DNA of 64,000 nt, from the NCBI GenBank assembly GCA_021396245.1, contig WNYE01000078.1:62001-126000 (forward strand), read 5' to 3'. Below, piece after piece: positions 1 to 11,200 of the stretch. Under the pieces are notes generated by a model. The model had not been told where the DNA came from. It searched no databases and worked only from the letters and a program-made list of their open reading frames with translations. The translations under genes were made by a program, and so were the position numbers. Every line of letters begins with the position of its first letter. Position 1 is the stretch's first letter. Origin of the DNA: Sporothrix humicola (Eukaryota; Ascomycota; Sordariomycetes; Ophiostomatales; Ophiostomataceae).

Positions 1-1878
1 CGTTGGGTCAGACAAAATCCAGATTGCCCCGTGTGGCCTCCACTGGATCCAATCACGACGCACTGATGCATCTTTTTGGCAAGTGGAGAGAGCAAAGAAA
101 GGAAGCGAAACGACAAGAGAAAAGAAAGAGTGTGACTGGAAAACTCCGTCCTGAGTACTTCCGTAGGGAAACCTCCTTTCCGAGAAGCGTAAATGGCGCG
201 ATTTCAAGGGAGCACAGAAAAGTTGAGGGGTCGGGCCAAGACCCTAGGAAAAATTATCTTATCAATCGCATCAGTGGGCCCACTTTCCCATGACTTTTTT
301 TCTGGCTCCTTCCCTATTTTTTCGTCTCTGCTTTTCCCTCGCTTCTGGCTGCTAACTCAATTTCTTCGTCTACCTTCAGCCGAGCCAGCAAATCAGCATC
401 CGAGCCGGCACAGCGAGAGCCCCCACACACAAACCTCTCACTTGCCCCATACAATACAACGGGGACACCAACTCGACTTGATCAAGTACGGAGTACAAAA
501 GCAAAAGACACAAGACGCCAAAAAGACGCCCACAAAATTGTCCAGGAGAAAAGACGGACAGAAGAAGGAAAGAGCGTTCGCTCCGCTCCAAACCTGAACC
601 AGAGGGGAGAGGGGCGCTATTCTGGGGCAACTCGCACGTCTCGTGAAAAGGAAGGAGCGAGGGACAAGGACAAGGAAGAGGAAAGAGGAAACGGGCACAG
701 ATGGGGGTCAAAAGTTGGCGTTGGATCAGCGCGTGATTTTTTATTTTTGGCAGTTGCTCTTTTTTTTTCTCTGTTACCTTGCCCACTCGACACTGGAATG
801 CAAAGCTTTTTCCCCAACTGTATGACTCGTACTGTGTAAAGATTATCGGCGTAGATTCGCAAGTATTTTGTTCCTTTTATCTTTTTGATCTTTTCCACCA
901 GGCAGCCCCGATCAGGAAAGAACTGGCTGCAGACCGGTGTTGGTGGGGTCGCTTGCACTTGCTGAGTCCGCCACCGCAAATTTCCTTTTCCTGCTATCCA
1001 GAGGCGGCTCCTTCCTGCGCAAACGCAAGCTGTTTTCTGCGCTTTCCTCGGTCTCATGCGTCTTTGACTCTCTCTTCATTCTTTCCTTCGTTCCTGCCCA
1101 CATTGTAGTCTTTTCACTGTTCCCTCTTTCCTTTTTCATTCTTGCACGTTTCTACCCCTTTTTGCTCCTGACTTCTTACATCTTGCATCTCACCTTATCT
1201 CCAAAATCTGTTTTCTCTCTTTTCTCTTTCCTCTACATCACGCAACCCTCACCTCCAACTCGCCACAGCTCAAGCTCTCCCAACCCACCAAAACACGAGG
1301 GGCAATAACAGCACACGCTACCCGGAGATTGAAACGCGCAGCTCCAGAATTCCACTACTCGACCTTGGCGGGGCTAACACGCCAAAGAACCACCAAAGAA
1401 AAAGTCCAAAAGACTAGCTACTATACCGATCTTTTTCCTGGCACCCGCCAAAATAAACGCACCAATTCGGCAACTCTGCGCCCTAACAGCCAAGGGCGAT
1501 TCCGGCCACCCAGCCGGCTTAAAGAGAGAGGGATAAAAAAATACTTAATAATAACACCCTTCCGGCCATCGCCGCCCAGAAATCGGTTTCTTTTCGTATT
1601 ATCGTGTATCTCGCATCGGGTGACCGCAACTCGCTTTCAACTGCTCAAATCGTGCAAACCGCATTTTATCGCCATTTTCACGACATTTCAACTATCGAAC
1701 AACATTCTGACAGCCCACGATACTGCACATAATTTTTGTGACTCTCTATCGTCATCGACCACACCACCAATCGGGACCCCGAGATCCCGTGCAGCCTTTT
1801 GAGATCCGTTGATCCGCACAAAACCACAACCTTTTCTGCGTTGCATGACCACCCCGCCGCAGCGCTTCTCACTTTGAG
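1..1878. other. Spacer and 5' leader upstream of hapX
   Basis: No convincing gene is visible. The short open frames overlap on both strands and have biased, low-complexity composition. The last several hundred bases are rich in C/T and A/C, like fungal 5' leaders. Two head-to-tail TTATC motifs (GATAA on the minus strand) sit at 254-263, and CCAAT pentamers at 1462-1466 and 1767-1771. GATA sites bind SreA-type iron repressors and CCAAT binds the HAP complex, so these are plausible regulatory sites for an iron regulator. Single short motifs are expected by chance in a spacer of this size. A TACGGAGTA palindrome-like motif lies at 487-495. Confidence 0.5.
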
Positions 1879-4089
1879 ATGTTCGCTGTCATGGCCCCGT
1901 CGCCAAATCCCTCTCTCGCAATGAAGTCGCCGTTGCCCTCCGGCACGGCTTTCTCTCCGGCGCCCCTCGCGTCGGCTTACAGCAGCAAGAGCAGCACGCC
2001 GATGTCGCCCGCCTCGCCCATGTCGTCCCACGACTCGCCCAAGCCCAGCACAGCAACCTCCACATCCTCTGCAGCAACATCCACAACAAGTAACACATCC
2101 AACGTCGCCCCCAAGCCACAGCTAGCCATTAAGCCCGTGGCACCAACACCAGCCGCCGTGCGGCCACTCCAGATGCAGATCGCCGCCAACTCTCCCGGTG
2201 GCAACGTCATGTCCATGACCTCAGTCGTCTCGTCAGCGCCTCAGTCGCCGGCCGCAGCACAGAGCCCGGCAGCAACAGTCATGCCTGGCAAGCCGCCCAT
2301 GTCCATCACAAGCAAGGAATGGGTGATCCCGCCGCGTCCCAAGCCGGGCCGCAAGCCCGCCACCGACACTCCGCCGACGAAGCGCAAGGCCCAGAACCGT
2401 GCTGCACAGCGTGCCTTCCGTGAACGTAGAGCTGCCCGTGTGGGCGAGCTTGAGGATCTGTTGGAGGACCAGAAGAATGAGCACGACCGTGTCGAGCGGG
2501 AATCTCAGGACAAGATCCACACACTCGAAACCGAGGTCCAGGTCCTCCGCAGCCGGTGCCAGATGCTCGAGAACCTGCTCGAGAAGGAGAAGGCCACCAA
2601 CCAGGCCTGGGCCACCAAGGAGCGCCAGGCATCACAGTCGTCGGCACGCAGCAACAGCATGCACCGCACCAACTCGATCCAGCCACAGCAGACCCAGCAC
2701 CAACCACACCAGCACCAGCAGTCGCTCGGCCACATCCACTCTCCCGCCCCTCACAAACTCCTCCAGAACGACCAGCAGCGCGGAAGCACATCCAGTTCCA
2801 TCTCGTCTGCGTCCGGCCGCCGGATATCCGCACAGCCTTTCTCCATCTCCCAGATCATATCACCACCCGATGATGACGAACAGCTCACCTGCGGCAACTG
2901 CAACTTGAACGGCACGTGCGCGTGCGCCGACGACGTCATGGCCGCCACCGTGTCCATGGACTGCGGCAAGTGTACTCTGGGCACCAAGTGTGCCTGCCTC
3001 GAGGCAAGTATCAACGCCCTGACCGGCGGCGGTTTCAGTGCCGCCCCATCGGAGCTCAAGCGCTCCCACTCCACATCCTCACCATCGCCTCTCGCTCCCG
3101 AAGAGAAGCGTGCCCGCCATTTTAACGATGTCGACACCACCACCGAGATCGACTTTACCCACATGTTCGCCCGCCCCAAGCCCTCTACCTCTACTACTTC
3201 TCTCCGCACACCACTTCCTTCGATGCAGCCCCGCCACCAGTCGCAGCCGCAGCAGCCGTCGATCCAGCAGCAACAGCAGCCCGCACCGCATTTCGAGATC
3301 CCCCTCAAGGAGCGCTGCGGCTTCTGCTCGGACGGCACATACTGTGTCTGCGCCGACAGCATGCCCGGCGTCACGATGACGGGCAGCCTGGCCATCTCGG
3401 CCGGCACTGTCGTTGCCCAGCAAAAGACCCCTCCGCCGTCGGAGGCGGAACTGGCACCCATGCCCCTCGAGGTAACTGCCACGGGCGCCATCAAGCTGTC
3501 CAGCATGGCCGCCCTCAGACGGCAGAAGCAGCAGCTGCAGCAACAGCAACAGCAACAGGAGACCAAGCTGGCCGCGCCCACATCCGCCGCCCCAGCCTCT
3601 TCTGGTGCACCACGCTCCAAGTGCGGACCCGGTGGCCCCGGTACATGTGCTCAATGCTTGGCTGACCCGGTCTCAGGCCTATTCTGCCGCTCCCTGGCCG
3701 CCAACTTTGAGCGCCAGGGCGATTCCGGTGGTGGTGGATGCTGTGGTGGCGGCGGTGCTGGCGGCGGCTGCTGCAAGGACAAAAAGTCCAACACCCTCCC
3801 TCCCATCACCTCGTCGTCCACGTTCCTGGGCCCTAACGGAAGCTCACTGACGGCCGACGCCGCCAAGAAGAGCATCAGCCTGTCGTGTGCCGACGCCTAT
3901 AAGACGCTGTCGAGCCACCGGCACTTTGAGGAAGCCACCGACGAGATCAGCACGTGGCTGCCCAAGCTGCGCGCTGCGCCGCGGCATGACCCCGACGCGC
4001 CCGCCCGGCGGCACCCCATGGAGGTCGAGGCGGCCAGCATCATGAGTGTGCTCAAGGGCTTCGACGTCCGCTTTGGCAAGGATGTCTGA
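1879..4089 (+). CDS. hapX: HapX-type bZIP iron regulator
   Basis: The predicted protein is 736 residues from a single exon. Residues about 146-160 carry the Hap4-like motif KEWVIPPRPKPGRKP, which in this family binds the CCAAT-binding complex. It is followed directly by a bZIP basic region (from about 168, KRKAQNRAAQRAFRERR) and a coiled coil to about 235. Cysteine-rich clusters of the HapX kind start near residues 338, 362, 480 and 582. A glycine-rich loop with two Cys-Cys pairs follows near 620-635. In characterised fungi HapX works with the HAP complex in the nucleus, repressing iron-consuming pathways when iron is scarce and activating uptake, and it senses iron through the cysteine-rich regions. 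The N-terminal 145 residues are Ser/Pro/Thr-rich. ATG 1879 is the first in-frame start; a second Met five codons on is possible. The neighbour about 4 kb downstream is unrelated. A siderophore transporter lies about 28 kb away. Confidence 0.93.
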   Translation: MFAVMAPSPNPSLAMKSPLPSGTAFSPAPLASAYSSKSSTPMSPASPMSSHDSPKPSTATSTSSAATSTTSNTSNVAPKPQLAIKPVAPTPAAVRPLQMQIAANSPGGNVMSMTSVVSSAPQSPAAAQSPAATVMPGKPPMSITSKEWVIPPRPKPGRKPATDTPPTKRKAQNRAAQRAFRERRAARVGELEDLLEDQKNEHDRVERESQDKIHTLETEVQVLRSRCQMLENLLEKEKATNQAWATKERQASQSSARSNSMHRTNSIQPQQTQHQPHQHQQSLGHIHSPAPHKLLQNDQQRGSTSSSISSASGRRISAQPFSISQIISPPDDDEQLTCGNCNLNGTCACADDVMAATVSMDCGKCTLGTKCACLEASINALTGGGFSAAPSELKRSHSTSSPSPLAPEEKRARHFNDVDTTTEIDFTHMFARPKPSTSTTSLRTPLPSMQPRHQSQPQQPSIQQQQQPAPHFEIPLKERCGFCSDGTYCVCADSMPGVTMTGSLAISAGTVVAQQKTPPPSEAELAPMPLEVTATGAIKLSSMAALRRQKQQLQQQQQQQETKLAAPTSAAPASSGAPRSKCGPGGPGTCAQCLADPVSGLFCRSLAANFERQGDSGGGGCCGGGGAGGGCCKDKKSNTLPPITSSSTFLGPNGSSLTADAAKKSISLSCADAYKTLSSHRHFEEATDEISTWLPKLRAAPRHDPDAPARRHPMEVEAASIMSVLKGFDVRFGKDV

Positions 4090-7000
4090 TACCCATGGTG
4101 CTTTGGCTCGTTGTTTTTCTTATCAGCGAAACTGTCTTTCCTGTTCTAAATTACGACTTGGAGGGAACCCAGCCCCCTTTTAATGCCCCCTTTTAGTTTT
4201 TCTCTTTTTTTTTCTTTTCTTGTCTGGCGATGTGTATGATTATGGGTTCACGAAAAGGAACAAAATAGCAAAACGCGAAAAGCAAAAGCAACAACCACAA
4301 AAAAGACATACGAGCTCCAAGAAAACACTACAAACCCCTTATACCTATAGATAAAAAACAAAACCGGCGGGATGGCGGATGGATGGCACCTTTGATTTTT
4401 ATATGGCACTTGTACATTTTTTGGCTCCTTGCCCTCGGGTCATGCCTCACATTTCATCATGTATATACTTTTTTGAGGCATGTATTCTTTGGGCAGGCTA
4501 GCATTTGGGATTTTCTATTTTGCTTCATTTTTGATATCACGGCGTTTCATTTTCACAGGACATAGGCAAAATCAAAAGCAATAGTCTTCATACATGATAT
4601 CCATCTCAATGATACGCATAGCTATAAAAGTGGTATGATTGTGCTGTATACATTAGACAGTTATTGACCGCCCAACGTGTGTTTTTCTATTCGATCTTTT
4701 TCTTTTTCACATGCGGAATTTTATTTATATTTAAAATAAAATACTATTCAAAATTAATGTTAAATTCAAAACAAAACAAAACCGTAATTGAAGTAAACTA
4801 TAAACAAATATATCTCAATTCTACTTGCAAAATTTTATGACACAGGATAAAAAATGACTATGAACATTGGTGGCATGATGTGCATACACTTTACTCATCG
4901 ATGTTCCAATACTTTGGATCGATCAGAAGCACATCATCTGAAATACGAAGGAGACTTCTCTTGCAGGCCTTCCAAGCAAGCCTATTGGCAAATGGACACC
5001 ATACGGACGAGCGAATGAGACACGTCAATAACCGTGCAGCTGACGGCGGGAGGAAGGAGCTTACATACATCGGCTCGTGAGTGTGGGTATGGCTTGTCAC
5101 ACATATGCATGCTTCCTACAGTGTATTATTTTGCCACTGGTCGGGCGTATGCGTCTGTCCATACACAAGCATCTCTTCCAATGCCTTTTACGGTCTTCAG
5201 CTGGATATGAGAGACTGACGTAGCCTTTCTGACCTGCATCATAGGCGATTTTGCGAGGCCAAAAAGCCACTGACGGCTGCACAACGTAAAAATATCAATG
5301 TCCGGACGGGGAACGCTCGGTATTTGTTTGGCTGGACATGTGGCACTGCACCAAGTCCTGAGGCTTCGCACTTTGCCTCTCGTGGAATTGAGAAGTCAAG
5401 ACTGCAAGAGTCGAAAGAAGGGCCGTTCAAGGGGTCCTCCTGGGGCCTTGCTTCGGTGGCAGGGCCCCTTTGCCATATCGTGATTCGTGACACACATTCG
5501 AGTCCCAGAGCCAATGGACCATTAGCTGCGTGCCATTTTATGGTCTCCCATGCCGCTTCTTGGTCTCCTGGGCCTATGAGGAGGCCTGATGGCTTGTCTC
5601 TTGATCCTTGCCGCTCCGCTCACCCAAGTGCGGCCAGAGCCGGTCGATGAGATGCAAAACACGGCAGCGGCTTGCGACATCGCGTCCATTCTTGTTGGCT
5701 GGGAATGCCTGGGATGCTTGGGTGCTTGATATGGTTGGATGGCGCACGGAGGGGCTGAATGTGCCGACGTCGAGGGAGCGACAAATAGAATAATGACAAA
5801 ACTGACAAAAGACAGGAGATGCATGTGTAAAACAAGAGATGGTTGCCAAAAGGGCGGCAAACCACATGCATAGGCGAAGACCACAAGACCATGTGGCAGG
5901 CCCGCTCACACGAGAAAGTCGGCGGAGCAAAGCAAGGAAGGATTCCAAGACGCAAAGCTGGATAGAAAAAAAGGAAGACGTACTGTGGTCAAGAGTCCAA
6001 AAATGGCGGTCAATCAGCTACTTGGCTGGATGTCCGGCACAAATCCCTCGACGATACCCACTCACCGTCCATTTGCATCCTCTCCTCCACACTTAGACGC
6101 CCCTTCTCTTGGGATTCGGTCCGCAGGAGCAAGTTTGTGTCCCGAAGAGAAAGGAGGCCTGGCCGGTCTCCTGGGATGGCCGTGGGGCGAGGCCCAGCAG
6201 AAAGGAAGCAGACAGTCAAAAAAAGATAAAAAGGAACAAAATGACCAAAAAAGGGCATGGGGCCTGGCCGTTGTCCCTTGTTGAGGCTATGTGTTGGCAG
6301 ACAATTAAGACACACAAAAAACCGGTAGATGCAGCCTGGGAGAGGCGTGGAGCTCTCGGATTGGCTGGATGCATCTGAGAAGGGCGCTGGGGGCGGGGCC
6401 AGATGGGGGCCGAGATGAAGGAAAGAGGGGCGCAAGATATTTTGCTGGGATCGGACGGACGAGAATACAATCAGAAGGATGATGTTCGCAGGAAAAAGAG
6501 AACGACAAGCATTTGGGATTTTGACAGAACGATGCGTCAAGTTGAGAAGAACAAGTGCGATAGTGGAAATGTCTGAAAAGGGGCTATGGGTCAAGAATTA
6601 TCTGCGGTTGAAGAGGAAGGAACGAAATGAGACCACAGAGGGACAGACGCGTTAAGTGGTTTTCATATGGAAGGTACACGTCACGACAGGGTGTCGAGCA
6701 CAAGTCTGCGCTCATATCAAGTCATGGATTTCTCTGCGCCTCTCGCACGCAGCACGTTCTTTCCACTTAAAAGCCTTTCCTTTATGTCTATTTGTGGCTC
6801 TTCCCTCGCTCCGGATACCATCGGAAAGTGACGTTGGGATAATGGAAGGCGCGATTGGGTTTCTGTAGCCTTTTTTGGGAAGAGCGACCGACGCAAGAGG
6901 CAGGAAGCACCGAAACACAGAACACGCAAGCAATACGCGACGCGCCAAAAGGCACACATGAAGACAAAAGCACGAAAATGACCGTGGCAACGGATGACGG

Positions 7001-8210
7001 CGACCAGCACAGCGGTTTTGATTTAATCTGTGACTTGGCGGGCAAGCTGACCGGTCCTACGTCGCACACAACAGCAGATACTCGCCTTGCGCCCTGATTA
7101 CTGCGGCACCGTCACGCTCCAATGTCCACGTTTCGGTGTAAATATCACTTTAAGGAAGGAGCGATTTGTAGCTTAACGCTTGCGTGGTTCTTTCTACATT
7201 TGATCGCCGGCTTTTGCGCTGCTAACAAACGAGGCTTGTGGGCTCTCCCGCTCACCGTTCCTCAACGGCGCCGTTCGCCCTGAAGCCGCGCGCACTCTGG
7301 CAGTTGTAGCGGGTAGAATTTGTTTGTTGGCTCGCCGTGTTGGCGGCGCCATTCTGATCCGTGGGGTAAAGTGGTTGGCGGGAGGTCCCCAGCTTTGTTG
7401 GGGCTAGGCCTGGATGGGATGGGTCGCCAGCACCGCAGCCTGCCAGCCTGCCCGCCCAGGTCAAGCCCTGGGTCGCTCCTTCCTGCATGGATGAACGGCT
7501 GGAAAGGCGGACTGCACGCACGTATGCAACTGCATGCAGAGCACAGCACCACTGGCAGGGAAGGTACAACGCATCACTCACACATCCTGCAGCCGCCGTT
7601 CCCCTCTTGCCCTTGCCGGGGCCAGCAAAGAAGCGCCGTTCGCTGCTTCCTCGTTGGACCATTTGGATCTCTGGACCTGTCACCCTCCTTCGCGTCGTCT
7701 GGCCATTCGACTTCTCCTTTTCTTCTTTTCTTCCTCTCTTATTCTCCAGACCACCCTCTCAACATTGCGCTGTTGTTTTCGTTGTTCGTTGCCAGCGTCA
7801 TCCCGGCATATTCTCCTCGCATTGCGGCCGCGATTTCCCCTCCCGACATTTCTCCGCGCATATCCTCCACCTCTAGCGGACGACTCTTGATTGTGGCGCC
7901 ACGACCTCCGATTCTCGAGCTACGATCTAGACAACTCGCAGAATACATACGCTTTGTGTGGGATACAGCATACATATATACGCCTCTTTGGACAGCACTT
8001 GCATCGGTGTTGTGTCCATCGTCGCACCCGCCTTGCTGGCTCTCTTGCGACCTGCTTACTGCCGTTGTTTGCCGCCCGCCTCGGCATAGGGCATATGACC
8101 CTTTGGCGACACAAAAAGCAAGCCTCGACACAGCTTCTTCCTCCTACTAATACAACGGCATATTACGCTATCCATTTCAATCTTCTTTTTCCTGTCTTGT
8201 CCGTACCGTT
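4090..8210. other. Long spacer between hapX and the giant-protein gene
   Basis: No supported gene. The part next to hapX is its 3' untranslated region. A strongly A/T-rich island covers about 4700-4870, in contrast to the surrounding DNA. The stretch 5000-7100 has only short overlapping frames on both strands without recognisable protein features. From about 7600 to 8210 the plus strand is pyrimidine-rich and probably holds the promoter and leader of the gene starting at 8211. Confidence 0.5.
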
Positions 8211-11200
8211 ATGGTCCCTTTGCAACGGTCTCTATCGTCCCCTGTGAACAAAGACCTGTCTTGTGAGTTCTTTCGTCTCATCTGCTGTCCTTTGAGACAC
8301 ATGGCTTGCCACGAGGCTAAGAAGGGACTGGACGACGCTAACTACCACATGTAGCCGCTCCGACTACCTCCGCGCCGCATGGCTTGCCGAGATCACCAAC
8401 TCCGCCGCTCCTCGATAGCCAGGAGAAGCATGTCGATCTGTCACGCTTCCCACCACCCGTGCACGCTTCCCGGAGTTTTGCCCGCCGCGTAGAAGCCAAC
8501 ATGTCGTACCCAAATCGCCGTAGCGACGGCGCCTCTCGAAGGACCTCGGCCGGTCCGCTGACCGTGCCACCGACGTTGACCAACCTAATGGTCTCGAGCA
8601 AGACTACGGCGGCTGCTGCCACAACTGCTACCGTCACAGCGACTGCCACAACTTCATCTATGATCTCCGGCATGTCTTCAATATCATCTCCCACAGACGG
8701 CTCATTGCCCAATATGGGTCCTCCTCTCGCAGCGAATCCTGACGTCGCTTCTATATCCGCCTCCACATACACCTCGTCCATACCACACAGACCTGCCGTG
8801 ACGCAGATGCACCCGCCAATACCACCGACGACACACGACCTGCCAGCGAATACACAAAGCGAATCACCCAGCCGGAAGAACATTTCATACTCTACATCCG
8901 GAGCAAGCCCTCCAACCAGCCCTGCCGACATTTCTGGATTGAAATACCAGTTTTCTGCCAAGCCGCTTCTACAGGATACCTCTCTTTATTCCAATGGACG
9001 TGTTGCGGCCGAGTCAGAGGGAACCTCACTAAATGAGCTGGCCCACTTGGTGAGGCTATCCAAGTACCAGGAGAGGAAGCGGACACAGACAAGGACTCGG
9101 CTACAACTGAATCTCATCTCGACCGCCCTATCCGCTCGTCTTGTACGTTGCGGCGAGATGGCCCACCGCAACTTGACGGAATGCTTTCGCAGCGACGATC
9201 GAACTAGTTTTGCGAACCTGTACAATGCAGTTCACAATGTACGGAAAAGCTGCGACGAGTTGCGAAAGTACGCACTCTTCGAGCCGGAACTGGATGCTCT
9301 GAGGTCGCCGGCCTCTTCTGAGAGCTTGGACACAGCAGTGGATGCTAGCTCACTGAACGGAGCTGCGCCCGCCCCGGGCACCATATCTGTCACTCCTTTT
9401 TTCAACGACCTATCGGCCGATGCTCGAGAGATTTTCATCTCATTTTTGACAAACATCAGAAACAATCCTGATTACTTGGCTACACGGCTGTGCTCTTTGA
9501 GCACTGCTGAATTAAGTGCGCTGACATCGTTCTACCAGGGCATGGAACCCATTGACTCGGTTCTACCTTTCCACAGCAGCCGCCCGTCATCGACGCGAGG
9601 TGGCTCAGCGTCTGGCCGAACACCTTCGATTAACACATCTGTTGGAGGCGGACCCAGCAAAGATGCCGGTGTTCAGAAGCTTTTGTCTTTCCAACGACAC
9701 GATCCGCTTTCTGCTCTGATATACACCTGCTTTGCAAACTCGGCTGGTCCCGATAGTGCAGAAGACAGACGCAGAACCGACATCTGGGCAACAACTTGTG
9801 CTCGCTTAATTTCGGAAAAAGGAGCTGCTGGCGAACCTGTTTTGGTGGCTGTCCTAAATGCCTGGAGCTCCATGCGTGAATGGTCTGGTCGATCCAATAT
9901 GGAGTGGTTTCTCATGGAAATTCTTGAAGACGGTGCTTTCCTCCTGGACCGTGCCGAGGATCAGAATGGAACCCGGTTCCACATCAACGACTGGACTGCC
10001 AAGGATCAGATTGCTGCTGATGAATTTTACGACCGCGCCGTTAACGACTTGTTTGATGTGATCGACGACGAGGATGCAACCGGAATCCCAGAAGGCCTCA
10101 TCGAACTCGGAAACCAAATTTTGAAGAAACTGGATGCGAAATTCGTGGACAACACGCGGAGCTGGTTTGTTTACAAATGGCTGTTTGGCGCTTGGCTGTT
10201 AAGTGTCATCATCCACCCGGAGACCCATGGTCTAATGGCAGAATACCATATCACGGAGTATGGCCGGCAAAAAATCCTCAAGGAGGTGGCCCTGCGTGCT
10301 CAGAAGCTCGTTGTGGAAAAGACCATGTCCATGAGCCACGCGAAAAACATTCCGGTCTCGACACCACCATTGATCAAGGTCCACATTGAAAACATCATGA
10401 ACAAGTTTCGTGACTCGAAAGCCTACCGACCTACAGCTCGCTTATTACCCGCCCGCTCGATCACATCGCTACGAGAGACTGTTGAGGTGCACCCGTATCT
10501 CGTTGTGAGCCCGGCAGACTTGGTCACCATGGTCAACGCACTGTTCCCGGAACGCCGGCCCAGATCAGCCCAATCAGGGAGCTTCCGCTCCGGACCTGGC
10601 TCCATTTCCAACTTTTCCATGACGTCCCAGCCTGTTCCTGTGCACACTCAGAGAAGCAATGCCGACACATACTCCGTTCTAAGCACGAGTGTATCTTCAG
10701 CGACCAGTGATGCAACGACTTCTGTGGAACCTCTCCTCGAGAGCCAGCAGACTGGCACATCATCATTCAGATCATCACCTCCACCGCCTTCAATATCAGG
10801 GGCCGATCAGAGACGACTCAATAGCTACGAAGAAGACGGTTACAGACTACGACTGGCTATTCAGGATATGGCTCATTCCTTGGGCCGGGACTGTGTGCTT
10901 GGCTCCTGCCACCCTTGTGCGGAGCGATGGGCCGTTCTCTTCATTTCTCCAGACGGCAACGCCCTATCAACACAAATGACATACGACCCAGACGAGGATG
11001 ATGAAATTGAGGAAGATGTCACTTCGTCCTCTGACGACACTGATGACGCATCTGAGGACGAACTATCTGGACCGGATGGGGCCGGGTTGGATACCGACTA
11101 CCATCACCTGAGAAACTCCATCTTGAAGCTGGTTGAAGATTATGAAATCCCACAAGGTCTCGATCCTGGAACAGGCGCAACGCATACATTTAGCAACCGC

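Noticed and set aside
1329..1802. 157-codon frame in the hapX leader
   Set aside because: It starts at a non-ATG codon, is rich in Arg/Pro/Ser/Thr from C/A/T-rich DNA, and has no protein features.
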